DNA of 24,534 bases from a virus (IMGVR_UViG_3300048908_000137:1-24534), one strand, 5' to 3'. Positions 8,038 through 14,349 are shown, numbered from the stretch's first letter. The notes: a model not told the origin generated them from the sequence alone. Numbers and translations: made by a program.

Positions 8038-8184
8038 ATGAAGCTGACCTCGCTGCACACCGTCCTGATCCTGCTATCCAACGCCTACATGGAAGTCGCC
8101 TGTCCTGACATGGAAGCGCCTGAAATGCGCCGGCACTGGCTCATCCGTCGCACGGTTGACCTCCGCCACGTGGTGTGGTGCTGA
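8038..8184 (+). CDS. Small hypothetical protein (48 aa)
   Basis: 48 residues (starts MKLTSLHTVLILLSNAYMEV, ends DLRHVVWC). The ATG is preceded by CAGGAGACC, a good ribosome-binding site, and lies 26 bp after the -10 of promoter copy 1. The first ~18 residues are fairly hydrophobic, but Asn, Tyr and Glu interrupt the segment, so membrane insertion is not certain. The next gene starts 1 bp after the stop. The family is not recognised. Confidence 0.6.
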   Translation: MKLTSLHTVLILLSNAYMEVACPDMEAPEMRRHWLIRRTVDLRHVVWC

Positions 8185-8185
8185 C

Positions 8186-8446
8186 ATGGCCGATACTTAC
8201 GAAGACGGCTTCAACCGGGGCTATGAAGCGGGCTATCGCGCGGCGTGTGAACGGCCCGAAAGCGAACACAGGCATTTGGGGCATGAACTCCGGGCATTGA
8301 TTCACTGGGCACACGATCAAGGCGGTTACTGGGTTCTCGATAAATGCCAGCCAGAACTTGACGCACTGGTGAGGGCTGCAAGGAAAGAAGGGATGCCGCC
8401 CTTGGATGCAATAAAATTCAACAACATGCCCACGGGAAAGAAATGA
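8186..8446 (+). CDS. Hypothetical phage protein (86 aa)
   Basis: 86 residues. The start chosen is ATG at 8186, one base after the previous stop, giving MADTYEDGFNRGYEAGYRAA; an upstream TTG reading is unlikely. The YEDGFNRGYEAGY segment is a repeat-like pattern typical of small phage-encoded proteins, followed by a helical region (HELRALIHWAHDQGGYWVL). The stop overlaps the ATG of the next gene (ATGA), so the three genes form one operon. Function is unknown. Confidence 0.65.
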   Translation: MADTYEDGFNRGYEAGYRAACERPESEHRHLGHELRALIHWAHDQGGYWVLDKCQPELDALVRAARKEGMPPLDAIKFNNMPTGKK

Positions 8447-8625
8447 TCCGCTACGCCATCCTGATTCCCGGAGACGAGATGATCGGCTTCATCGACTGTT
8501 GCGGGCTCCCTACGCTGGAGATGTGCGCCGACGCTTTGGCAGCGGAAGCCGGCTTCCCTGACCGCGATTCCTTCCTGCTCGCCAACCCCGAACTGAACAC
8601 AATCGGCTTCGCGCCCATCCACTAG
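8443..8625 (+). CDS. Hypothetical protein (60 aa)
   Basis: 60 residues (starts MIRYAILIPGDEMIGFIDCC, ends NTIGFAPIH). Its ATG overlaps the TGA of the preceding gene. It is the last gene of the first mini-operon, and a 9-bp inverted repeat lies 11 bp beyond its stop. No domain is recognised; the hydrophobic start may be a beta strand rather than a membrane segment. Confidence 0.55.
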   Translation: MIRYAILIPGDEMIGFIDCCGLPTLEMCADALAAEAGFPDRDSFLLANPELNTIGFAPIH

Positions 8626-8636
8626 GGACAAACCCT

Positions 8637-8661
8637 CGAACTGGAGAAATTTTCCAGTTCG
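8637..8661. repeat. Perfect 9-bp inverted repeat before promoter copy 2
   Basis: CGAACTGGA (8637-8645) pairs with TCCAGTTCG (8653-8661) around a 7-base loop, GAAATTT. It sits between the stop at 8625 and the -35 of the next promoter at 8665. There is no U-run after it, so it is a weak terminator candidate and could equally be a protein-binding site touching the promoter. Confidence 0.6.
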
Positions 8662-8664
8662 CGC

Positions 8665-8693
8665 TTGTCTTTCCGTTTTGCAATTGCTATAGT
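8665..8693 (+). promoter_or_regulatory. Shared-type promoter, copy 2
   Basis: TTGTCT (8665-8670) and TATAGT (8688-8693) with a 17-bp spacer and extended -10 TGC. CGTTTTGCAATTGCTATAGT (8674-8693) matches copy 1 at 19 of 20 bases and copy 3 exactly. GCAATTGC is at 8680-8687. It drives the gene at 8731. Confidence 0.8.
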
Positions 8694-8730
8694 GGAGTCA
8701 CTGGATAACACAACACGAAGGAGAAACGAA

Positions 8731-9000
8731 ATGCAAAAGTTCAAGACGGTTTCGGCTTCAGGCGCAATCTACAAATGCGAATCCTTTCAGGTCGTCGCCT
8801 ACAACAAGGATGGCTCGCAATCGCGCCTGTACAGCGCAGGCAGCCTGGGCGACCTCCTGACGGGCTACGCGAAGGTCATCGAACGCATGATGAAGCACCC
8901 GGCCACGGTGGGCGTGATGAAGTCCTACACGAAGATCTTCGTGTGGAACGTGGATGACGGTTTCACGGGTCTTGAACTCCCCTTCATCGAAACGGTTTAA
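8731..9000 (+). CDS. Hypothetical phage protein (89 aa)
   Basis: 89 residues (starts MQKFKTVSASGAIYKCESF). The ATG at 8731 has AAGGAG 7 bases upstream and lies 37 bp after promoter copy 2, so it is monocistronic under its own promoter. The fold looks alpha/beta with alternating beta strands (VVAYNKDGSQSRLYS) and one helix (LGDLLTGYAKVIERMMK). The dedicated promoter and following terminator suggest a highly expressed small early protein. The family is not recognised. Confidence 0.65.
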   Translation: MQKFKTVSASGAIYKCESFQVVAYNKDGSQSRLYSAGSLGDLLTGYAKVIERMMKHPATVGVMKSYTKIFVWNVDDGFTGLELPFIETV

Positions 9001-9010
9001 AACCCCCCAC

Positions 9011-9030
9011 AACGCCCCGCAAGGGGCGTT
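9011..9030. terminator. Hairpin terminator between convergent genes
   Basis: AACGCCCC (9011-9018), loop GCAA, GGGGCGTT (9023-9030): a perfect 8-bp GC-rich stem with a tetraloop. It lies between the plus gene ending at 9000 and the minus gene ending at 9045, so it probably stops both transcripts. The U-run is weak on either side (TTCTG on plus; the TTTT run on minus lies further off). Confidence 0.7.
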
Positions 9031-9044
9031 CTGCTGCCTCGGTA

Positions 9045-9230
9045 TCACTCCCGCTCTACAAACGGCTCCTGTGCCCGTCTCGCGCGCGAGGCCGCCTCTG
9101 CCAGCTCGGTATCGGCATACGTGATACACGGCTGGCACCAGAGCGGCCCTTCCCACCTCACCAGTTCCAGCAGGCGCACGCTGAACTCCCGGCCACAGCA
9201 CACGCACAGCACTGAGTCGTCTTTTCTCAT
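9045..9230 (-). CDS. Small zinc-ribbon-like protein (61 aa)
   Basis: 61 residues. Two cysteine pairs, CVCC (9-12) and CQPC (32-35), are spaced as in a treble-clef or zinc-ribbon fold, with GREFSVRLLEL and a Trp between them. The C-terminus is a charged helix (ELAEAASRARRAQEPF). Its ATG overlaps the stop of the 52-residue gene before it (ATGA). Zinc binding follows from the cysteines; the partner, whether DNA or protein, is unknown. Confidence 0.65.
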   Translation of the reverse strand: MRKDDSVLCVCCGREFSVRLLELVRWEGPLWCQPCITYADTELAEAASRARRAQEPFVERE

Positions 9231-9385
9231 TTGCTCATCTCGTTCAGAACTTCGACCACGCGGGCGATCAATTCGCTTTCTTGAACCTGATCCGTGTTTC
9301 GCTCTTTCAGCATCAGTTTCAGGGTTTGGATGATGAGTGCTTCCCTTACAGTTTCGTCAGTCCAGTTATCCCAGTCGTAGTTCAT
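9227..9385 (-). CDS. Small hypothetical protein (52 aa)
   Basis: 52 residues (starts MNYDWDNWTDETVREALI, ends VVEVLNEMSK), acidic and helical. A good ribosome-binding site (GGAG) lies before the ATG at 9385, and the stop overlaps the next ATG. It lies downstream of the iteron array, on the same strand as the primase-helicase gene, and may be co-transcribed with it. No family is recognised. Confidence 0.6.
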   Translation of the reverse strand: MNYDWDNWTDETVREALIIQTLKLMLKERNTDQVQESELIARVVEVLNEMSK

Positions 9386-9412
9386 CGTCAAATCTCCATT
9401 CGGTAAAGTTGC

Positions 9413-9527
9413 TTGCTGAGGTTACTGACGTTGCTGACGTCTTATAGACACGTCAGCAACATCAGAAAGTCAGCAAGAAGTCAGCAACAAAGTCAGCAAG
9501 AAGTCAGCCAAAGTCAGCAAGCGTCAA
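9413..9527. repeat. Iteron-like 9-bp repeat array with palindromic centre
   Basis: Left arm: TTGCTGAGG, TTACTGACG and TTGCTGACG at 9413, 9422 and 9431, in tandem with a 9-bp period. Right arm, opposite orientation: ACGTCAGCA (9450), ACATCAGAA (9459), then AGTCAGCAA or AGTCAGCCA at 9468, 9479, 9491, 9502 and 9512, then a partial GCGTCAA. The two arms meet in a perfect inverted repeat, TTGCTGACGT (9431-9440) and ACGTCAGCAA (9450-9459), around CTTATAGAC. The array lies just beyond the primase-helicase gene, whose stop falls inside the last repeat. This organisation fits a replication-initiator or partition/regulator binding site; which one is not shown by sequence. Confidence 0.85.
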
Positions 9528-11514
9528 GATCATCGTCCGCTAAGTTAAGCCCAGCTTCGGTTCGGCGAATTACGCCAAATTCTTCCAACCTCAGCACAAG
9601 GGGTACCATGTTGCGTCTGAGTTTGCTCGGAAACTTCTTGACGATAGCGTCCAGCAACTGATCGTCAGTCACCACCTTGGTAGGCGATTCGTCAGTGATA
9701 CGTTCGAAAATTGTAAGGATCTCTCGGTGCATGTCGTACCGTGAATCCTCAAGATTCGCCAGCTTGCGGGGCCGCTTCGGCGTCTTGCTGACCTCTTTCT
9801 GTACCGCCTCGATCACGCACGTGGTTACATCGTCGCCTTCGTCATCCACACCGACGGTTACGCGCTTCAGTTCAAACCCGAAACTGGTTCCGGTTACGTC
9901 ATCTCGCGATTTGGAAAGCATGGCGCCGTGCTCGAAACGGTCGCCCACCTTGTTCTTGAAGATCTCCATCACGAAATCGGCGCCCGCGAACAGGGCGGAT
10001 GAGCCGCGCATGCCCTTGCTGTCTTCCTTGCCTGTGTGGTGTACGGCAAGCACCATCGCGCCTGTAGCGTGGCTGATGTCCTTGCACGCGGCGAGAAAAA
10101 GGCCCATGTCCTTCGCGCTGTTCTCATCCCCTGAATGGGAAGCGGCCATCGTGTCCAGGATAATCAGGCCGGCGGAACCGATGGCCTCTATCAGTTGTTT
10201 CGTGTCCGTCGATAGCAGGTTCGGTGCTGACGCGATGATGTCGGGACGCGAACCGTCGGCGCAGACATGCTGGTCGTAGGCGTCCATGCGCTTCTTGATA
10301 CCTTCGCGCGCTTCAGCCGCAACGTAGACGACACGGCAGTTGCTGACCTTGCGCCCTCGCCATTCAGCGCCACGCGCCACGCAAGCCGCCATGTCCAGCA
10401 CGAAGAAAGTCTTCCCTGACCCTGACTGGCCATAGAGAATGCCGACCTCAGCCTGCGGCAGTACGCCCTTGATGATCCACGGAGTGGAAAGGTAATTCTG
10501 TTTGTAGGAAGACCATTCGTGAACGGCGAACGGGTTAGCGGAGCCGTCGGCGCGCGGCTTGTGCTCGGCGGCAGGCGGCTGACCGAAGTCCTTCATCAGG
10601 CTGCGTACCGTCTCCGGCGCGCCATCCCTATGGCCGAACGACTCCCATACGCGCCGCTGGTCGTCCGCGTCGTACTTCTCATGCGATTCGCTAAGCGCGG
10701 TCCAGAAGTCGAAACCCTCTTCGGATGCGTCGTACTGATGATGCAGAATGCGCCCGGCGCGCAACCACCCATCGCGATCCGCCAGCGGGAGTTTCTCCAG
10801 CAGCCATCCGATCTGCGCGGGCGTCAGATCCGTGACTGGCTCTGCGTGCCCAGCGAAAGGATCATCGCTGCCCAGATGATCGCCAGACCTCGGTTCCACT
10901 TGTACGTTAGCGGCAACCCGCCACTTGCCTTGCGCAACGAGACCGGACGCAATGCGTTCGAATGCGTCAATAACCAGCCGAGCATGGCTGGCGTCGAGTT
11001 CGGGAAGCGCAGAGCGCGCGACGCTCCGAATACCGTCGTCCGTGAATCCATCAAACCATTGATACGGCTGTTCAGTGTCTGGGTGGATGTGGTAGGCCAC
11101 CCACTGCTGGCCGTCCCCGAGAATCTCGACTTTGTGCTCATTTTCGCCGTCCGTGTAGATAGCAGAAGTCATCTTCCGGAAGGGAGCATCCGAACGGAAG
11201 GGTACCAGAAACTTTGGATACAACCCCGTACGCGTCCACAGGCCGGCCCCGAAGATCGCGTCGATCTCGTCCGACATCTGCTGCGCAACATCCGTGTCTA
11301 GGACATCTACATCGATGGCGGGAGTGTTGCGCGCATTCACTCCGGCGCCGTGATTCGCGCGTCCGTTGCTGTACCACGCAACCACATCTTCCGCTGTCGT
11401 ATTGTGGTTCGGCCAGTTCTTCAGATCCGGGCGCTTTGTCCCAGGCCTGATCGGCAAAACCGTATAGCCGAGCGCGACCAGCTGCTCGCCGTACTGTTTT
11501 AGAAATTGGGGCAT
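9514..11514 (-). CDS. Primase-polymerase / RecA-like helicase fusion
   Basis: 666 residues. The N-terminal half is an archaeo-eukaryotic-type primase-polymerase: PIRPGTKRPDLKNW near 21, catalytic-type acidic pair AIDVDVLD (66-73, Asp68 and Asp70), and VEILGDGQQWVAYHIHP (129-145). A middle helical segment (about 230-310) resembles a primase C-terminal domain. The C-terminal half is a RepA/RecA-type ATPase with Walker A GQSGSGKT (362-369), Walker B LIILDT (450-455) and sensor-like AVHHTGK (490-496). The protein probably makes primers and unwinds DNA at the phage origin. It starts at TGATG shared with the AlpA-like gene. The final codons run into the iteron array. Confidence 0.88.
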   Translation of the reverse strand: MPQFLKQYGEQLVALGYTVLPIRPGTKRPDLKNWPNHNTTAEDVVAWYSNGRANHGAGVNARNTPAIDVDVLDTDVAQQMSDEIDAIFGAGLWTRTGLYPKFLVPFRSDAPFRKMTSAIYTDGENEHKVEILGDGQQWVAYHIHPDTEQPYQWFDGFTDDGIRSVARSALPELDASHARLVIDAFERIASGLVAQGKWRVAANVQVEPRSGDHLGSDDPFAGHAEPVTDLTPAQIGWLLEKLPLADRDGWLRAGRILHHQYDASEEGFDFWTALSESHEKYDADDQRRVWESFGHRDGAPETVRSLMKDFGQPPAAEHKPRADGSANPFAVHEWSSYKQNYLSTPWIIKGVLPQAEVGILYGQSGSGKTFFVLDMAACVARGAEWRGRKVSNCRVVYVAAEAREGIKKRMDAYDQHVCADGSRPDIIASAPNLLSTDTKQLIEAIGSAGLIILDTMAASHSGDENSAKDMGLFLAACKDISHATGAMVLAVHHTGKEDSKGMRGSSALFAGADFVMEIFKNKVGDRFEHGAMLSKSRDDVTGTSFGFELKRVTVGVDDEGDDVTTCVIEAVQKEVSKTPKRPRKLANLEDSRYDMHREILTIFERITDESPTKVVTDDQLLDAIVKKFPSKLRRNMVPLVLRLEEFGVIRRTEAGLNLADDDLDAC

Positions 11515-11696
11515 CAGGCTACCTCGGAACGCAGATCCTTTTGCACCTGTACCCAGGCGTTGATTTCCTTGTCATCCCAAAACACGCGCCCGCCTACGCG
11601 AACGGGCTTTGGGAAATCGGAACGCTGCATCAGCAGGTAGAGCGTAGAGCGCGCAACAGGAACGAGCGACAGCACATCAGAAACGGGAATAAGCAT
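11514..11696 (-). CDS. AlpA-like DNA-binding regulator
   Basis: 60 residues. An N-terminal winged-helix DNA-binding motif (VLSLVPVARSTLYLLMQRSDFP) is followed by the family hallmark KPVRVGGRVFWDDKEINAWV. AlpA and excisionase-type proteins of this size bind promoter or attachment DNA. GGAG lies before the ATG at 11696. It is coupled by TGATG to the primase-helicase gene, so it may regulate or assist replication rather than excision; no integrase gene is in the window. Confidence 0.85.
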   Translation of the reverse strand: MLIPVSDVLSLVPVARSTLYLLMQRSDFPKPVRVGGRVFWDDKEINAWVQVQKDLRSEVA

Positions 11697-11730
11697 AATT
11701 CAGACTCCTTCGGACAGTTTCGTACAGAAT

Positions 11731-11750
11731 AGGCGGAATTCATCCCGCCT
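11731..11750. repeat. Inverted repeat upstream of the AlpA-like gene
   Basis: AGGCGG (11731-11736) and CCGCCT (11745-11750) form an inverted repeat with an 8-base gap, about 35 bp upstream of the AlpA-like start and just downstream of a promoter candidate. It is a plausible operator for autoregulation. A repeat this short could be chance. Confidence 0.35.
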
Positions 11751-11759
11751 CGTCCAAGC

Positions 11760-11788
11760 ATCCTACACCCGACCCGCGAACCACGCAA
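11760..11788 (-). promoter_or_regulatory. Weak promoter candidate for the AlpA/primase operon
   Basis: On the minus strand, TTGCGT (11788-11783) and TAGGAT (11765-11760) are separated by 17 bp. It lies directly after the terminator of the upstream operon and before the AlpA-like gene, where a promoter is expected. The match is only moderate. Confidence 0.35.
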
Positions 11789-11791
11789 TAG

Positions 11792-11814
11792 AAAAAGCCC
11801 GCATTGCGCGGGCT
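11792..11814 (-). terminator. Rho-independent terminator of the regulator operon
   Basis: Read on the minus strand, AGCCCGC (11814-11808), loop GCAAT and GCGGGCT (11802-11796) form a 7-bp GC-rich stem followed directly by a run of five T (the last stem base plus 11795-11792). It lies about 30 bp after the stop of the 134-residue gene and separates the regulator operon from the AlpA/primase operon. Confidence 0.85.
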
Positions 11815-11846
11815 CTGAAAACAACAAAGGAGACGGGGCTAGTGTA

Positions 11847-12251
11847 TCACGATCCGCGATCAGCGAGAAGCGCGCTCAACACTTTTGCTGCTGTCTGTAG
11901 ATGCACATAGTCAACAGGGGTAGACGAGCCATTGCGACCGTTGTGGGCCGGGAATGTCGATCCTCGCGCGATCAAATGTTTAATCGCTTCGCGCTGCTCA
12001 TCCGTCAGAGTCACCGCTTTCGGCTCGCTGGCGGGGTGGGTGTAGAGTTTCGTGCCCTTCTCAACGTCGCGTAGCCAACGCAGTTTGTAATTGCGGTGAT
12101 AGCTTCCGTTCGTCCATGACTCGACTTCCGCCACCGCTCCGGTAGTCAGCGCATCAACGGCTGGCGCGGCGCGCTCTTCGCAGGAATATTCAGCATGTGT
12201 GACTCCGCAAGCTGGACAGCCAATTCTTGTGTTGTGCTTGAACATGCTCAT
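11847..12251 (-). CDS. Hypothetical protein, paralogue of the adjacent gene
   Basis: 134 residues. It has an N-terminal CPAC...C segment (Cys at about 13, 16 and 25), then an AVDALTTGAVAEVESW segment, a GTKLYTHPAS motif and a C-terminal LTDEQREAIKHLIARG helix. The middle and end match modules of the neighbouring 210-residue protein, including the DALTTGAVA, GTKxxxHPA and LTDEx patterns, so the two arose by duplication or module exchange. The start overlaps the previous stop (ATGA). Proteins with such DALTTGAVA linkers are seen in Burkholderia-group phages, but no function is established. Confidence 0.65.
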   Translation of the reverse strand: MSMFKHNTRIGCPACGVTHAEYSCEERAAPAVDALTTGAVAEVESWTNGSYHRNYKLRWLRDVEKGTKLYTHPASEPKAVTLTDEQREAIKHLIARGSTFPAHNGRNGSSTPVDYVHLQTAAKVLSALLADRGS

Positions 12252-12772
12252 TTCTTTTCTCCATTCGCATCGACGGCTTGCTTAGATAGCGGACGCCATT
12301 TGTATGATCCGATAGCCTCGATCAATCCTTGTGCCTCAGGACGAATCCACAGTGGTTCGCCCGTGGCACTCCATGCTTCGCCCCCGTTCAGCTTCGAACC
12401 GGGCCTGTTTCGCACAAGTTCGACAAAGGCGCGCTCTTCATCCGTCAGCGCGGGCGCTGCATTGGCTCGCGGGGATGCGGCGAGCATGTCCTGCCAATTT
12501 TTCACACCGTAGGCAAGTCCGAACCCGTCAATATGAGTCCCATACGCAGCCTCCAGCATTTCACGCGTCGGCTCAATTGGCACCAGCTTCCATCCTTCGG
12601 GCGCGGTAGTCAGCGCATCGACGGCTGGCGCTTCCGGCGAGGGGGCGGGGTGGAGAAAGAACTTCGTGCCGTGCGGCAAGTCTTCCAGACGCTTGCATTC
12701 CCCGAGCGTGTCGAGAAATACTTGACCGTCGCGATGCTGAATCCACGCCACCGCTCCGGTAGTCAGCGCATC
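12130..12772. repeat. Dispersed direct repeats in two paralogous genes
   Basis: A 26-bp segment (12130-12155) containing CTCCGGTAGTCAGCGCATC recurs exactly at 12747-12772. A partial copy at 12604-12631 matches 12140-12167 at 27 of 28 bases. All encode the same DALTT-type linker on the minus strand. Their identity exceeds what protein conservation needs, which suggests recent duplication or recombination. Confidence 0.8.
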
Positions 12773-12880
12773 GATAGTGGCAAGTGCGGCGCGGGCTTGC
12801 CACGCAGACCACAACCCGCATGACCGGCCTTCCCTATGGGCCTTCTCAAGCCAAGCGTCAAACTGTTCTCGTTCATCCAT
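12248..12880 (-). CDS. Hypothetical modular phage protein (210 aa)
   Basis: 210 residues. Order of modules: a charged helical N-terminus (FDAWLEKAHREGRSCGLWSA), a DALTTGAVAWIQHRDG segment, GTKFFLHPAP, a second DALTT linker, then APEGWKLVPIEPTREMLEAA (a short motif found in many phage hypotheticals), and LTDEERAFVELVRNRPG. The last part is a divergent segment ending VDANGEKK. The first modules are shared with the 134-residue neighbour. AAAAGGAG precedes the ATG. No catalytic motif is seen. Confidence 0.65.
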   Translation of the reverse strand: MDEREQFDAWLEKAHREGRSCGLWSAWQARAALATIDALTTGAVAWIQHRDGQVFLDTLGECKRLEDLPHGTKFFLHPAPSPEAPAVDALTTAPEGWKLVPIEPTREMLEAAYGTHIDGFGLAYGVKNWQDMLAASPRANAAPALTDEERAFVELVRNRPGSKLNGGEAWSATGEPLWIRPEAQGLIEAIGSYKWRPLSKQAVDANGEKK

Positions 12881-12881
12881 A

Positions 12882-13529
12882 TCAGAATCTCCTTTTTATC
12901 TCGATCACGTCCGCATCGTTCCACAGTGGCGGAACGTTCTGACGCGCGCTGTTAAACCGCATGAAGTAGTGCCGGTAATTCACTGACCACTTGCCGTCAC
13001 CCACGGACACACCCACGACAGGGGCAACGTGCCAACCAGTGGCCGACAGTGACAGGTTCTGTGTCGGCGCATCACTGACCGTCCAGCCCTGCACCTGTTC
13101 GCTCCACGTGGACCGGTAGACGTACGTGCCGGCTTCCGCACCGAACCGCCAGCCGCCATACCACCGGTAAGGCTCGACAGTCAGCGCGACGCCCTGCGCG
13201 CGGCCTGATCCAGTGTAGTACGCCGTGTGCTTCGTTGTATGCGCCGCGTAGTCGGCGTCCGACGTGTCGCACTGGCAGGAGGCAACAGCACGGCCCAGGT
13301 TCACGTAGTCCGCGTGCCAGTCCACGCCCCAGGCGCCGCGCGAGACGAGAGCGCCCGTCACGCCAACCGAGTACTCCGGCGCGATCGTCGTCAAGTCGTG
13401 TTGCATGCGCTGCTGATACCAGCGTCCTTCAACCGTCTCGTAAGACGTGAGGCCGGCTCCCGCTTCGTACTCAAACCACGAAGCGTGGGCAGCGACTGGC
13501 AGGGCAAGAAGCAGGAGAAGGGATTTCAT
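12882..13529 (-). CDS. Outer-membrane beta-barrel protein with signal peptide
   Basis: 215 residues. A clear secretion signal (MKSLLLLLALPVAAHA, cleavage expected after Ala16) is followed by amphipathic strands rich in Tyr, Trp, Gly and Val. The chain ends VIEIKRRF, with the C-terminal Phe typical of barrel proteins recognised by the BAM machinery. The length suits an 8-stranded barrel. It sits in the regulator operon and its ATG overlaps the stop of the XRE gene (ATGA). Phage-encoded outer-membrane proteins of the Lom type are expressed by lysogens and alter the host surface, so a lysogenic-conversion or superinfection-blocking role is a reasonable inference. No close family is recognised. 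Confidence 0.75.
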   Translation of the reverse strand: MKSLLLLLALPVAAHASWFEYEAGAGLTSYETVEGRWYQQRMQHDLTTIAPEYSVGVTGALVSRGAWGVDWHADYVNLGRAVASCQCDTSDADYAAHTTKHTAYYTGSGRAQGVALTVEPYRWYGGWRFGAEAGTYVYRSTWSEQVQGWTVSDAPTQNLSLSATGWHVAPVVGVSVGDGKWSVNYRHYFMRFNSARQNVPPLWNDADVIEIKRRF

Positions 13530-13747
13530 TTCAGTCTCGGTTTATCGGAAAGCCCCAACAGGAAGTCGGCGGATACGTTCAGCGCTTGGCACAACTTCGT
13601 CAGCATCTCCCGGCTCGGATCGCGCTTGTCCAGGCGCAGACCGGAGATGGTAGAGGAACTAGTCCCAGTCGCGCGGGCTAGGGCGTTGGTCCGCATCTCC
13701 GCTCTGCTTTGCGCCTTCATCAGCCGCACCCCGAATGTGTCTTGCAT
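13526..13747 (-). CDS. XRE-family HTH regulator
   Basis: 73 residues. A helix-turn-helix of the Cro/CI type is visible: DTFGVRLMKAQ, then ALARATGTSSSTISGLRLDKR (about 22-42) and MLTKLCQALNVSADFLL. The ATG at 13747 has AGGAGA upstream and is preferred over an upstream TTG. It contains only the DNA-binding domain, so it is Cro-like rather than a full cleavable repressor. It overlaps the 64-residue ORF by 89 bp in another frame and is coupled to the outer-membrane gene. It probably acts at the divergent promoters near 14340, by position. Confidence 0.85.
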   Translation of the reverse strand: MQDTFGVRLMKAQSRAEMRTNALARATGTSSSTISGLRLDKRDPSREMLTKLCQALNVSADFLLGLSDKPRLK

Positions 13748-13853
13748 TTTCAATCTCCTGAATCGCTTCTGTAAGCAGTTTTGCTCGGCGATGGTTGCCG
13801 TTCATGTCGGCCCAAAGAGCCTCATCCAGTAACCGTTTACAAAGATCGTTCAT
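13659..13853 (-). CDS. Small ORF overlapping the XRE gene (64 aa)
   Basis: 64 residues (starts MNDLCKRLLDEALWADMNG). The ATG overlaps the stop of the preceding HTH gene (ATGA), which supports translation. The N-terminal ~40 residues look like a helical bundle, while the charged end (GAKQSGDADQRPSPRDWD) lies over the XRE gene. The 89-bp overlap is longer than usual, so the C-terminal part could be unselected sequence. The family is not recognised. Confidence 0.5.
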   Translation of the reverse strand: MNDLCKRLLDEALWADMNGNHRRAKLLTEAIQEIENARHIRGAADEGAKQSGDADQRPSPRDWD

Positions 13854-14125
13854 GAGCACGCCTTATAGTGTTGGCACTTCGCGCATGCTTCGGCCAGATC
13901 CCCGCGACGCAGTTCGGGAAGCGGTTTATGGCGTTTGCGTTTGCCGATAAGCGCTGCCGCCTTCTCGATCCTGCCAGCCAGTTCGCTACTCGCTTTCCGG
14001 TTGTTCGGCGGATCGTACGACAGCTGGTAGAGAAGCGAGAGCGACGTTTCCGCGTGCGCCGCCAGTTCTCGCTTCTCGTCAATCGTTGATTCCTTCATCC
14101 AGATCTTGAATTTTCCTATCGCCAT
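13850..14125 (-). CDS. Cro/YdaS-like HTH protein with C-terminal cysteines
   Basis: 91 residues. The N-terminal part (FKIWMKESTIDEKRELAAHAETSLSLL) fits a compact Cro/YdaS-type helix-turn-helix. The C-terminus ends with CAKCQHYKAC (81-90), a small metal-binding-like cysteine cluster. The ATG at 14125 overlaps the TGA of the membrane-protein gene (TGATG) and follows GGGGG. It is the second gene of the regulator operon, so it could be the main regulator of the divergent promoters. The HTH call is moderate, as the motif is not perfect. Confidence 0.6.
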   Translation of the reverse strand: MAIGKFKIWMKESTIDEKRELAAHAETSLSLLYQLSYDPPNNRKASSELAGRIEKAAALIGKRKRHKPLPELRRGDLAEACAKCQHYKACS

Positions 14126-14286
14126 CAAATCCCCCTATCCTCAAATTCCTTCCTGTTACGACGTTCAAAGCGACGCGCCCACTCGTCGCGCTCTTTCTTC
14201 AGTAGTACTTCGCGGATCATGGCGAAGATGCACAGCATGCCAACCGCTGCGCATCCCACGATCAGACTGATTGATGTGTCGTCCAT
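14125..14286 (-). CDS. Single-span membrane protein (53 aa)
   Basis: 53 residues from an ATG at 14286, which follows a perfect AGGAGG; a longer upstream reading would start inside the promoter and is rejected. MDDTS is followed by a transmembrane segment, ISLIVGCAAVGMLCIFAMI (about 6-24), and a strongly charged tail (LLKKERDEWARRFERRNRKEF). It is the first gene behind the minus-strand promoter at 14336-14308. Its role is unknown; small membrane proteins at this place could act in exclusion. Confidence 0.7.
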   Translation of the reverse strand: MDDTSISLIVGCAAVGMLCIFAMIREVLLKKERDEWARRFERRNRKEFEDRGI

Positions 14287-14307
14287 ATTTCCTCCTGACG
14301 TGAACAG

Positions 14308-14336
14308 ACTATAGCAAATGCGAAACAGCAATGCAA
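14308..14336 (-). promoter_or_regulatory. Minus-strand promoter of the regulator operon
   Basis: TTGCAT (14336-14331) and TATAGT (14313-14308) with a 17-bp spacer and extended -10 TGC. The core TGTTTCGCATTTGCTATAGT matches the shared plus-strand promoter in 17 of 20 bases. The transcript would start about 15 bp before the ribosome-binding site of the 53-residue membrane protein. It is back to back with a plus promoter. Confidence 0.75.
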
Positions 14337-14349
14337 GTGCAAAAAGACC

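Noticed and set aside
9413-9527. CRISPR array reading of the repeats
   Set aside because: Units are only 9 bp, with 0-3 bp between them and opposed arms; there are no spacers and no cas operon.
10519-11301. Plus-strand open frame (260 codons)
   Set aside because: Antisense shadow of the primpol-helicase gene; no recognisable domain.
11514-11696. Excisionase with nearby attachment site
   Set aside because: No integrase, tRNA or duplicated core site was seen, so only an AlpA-like regulator is called.
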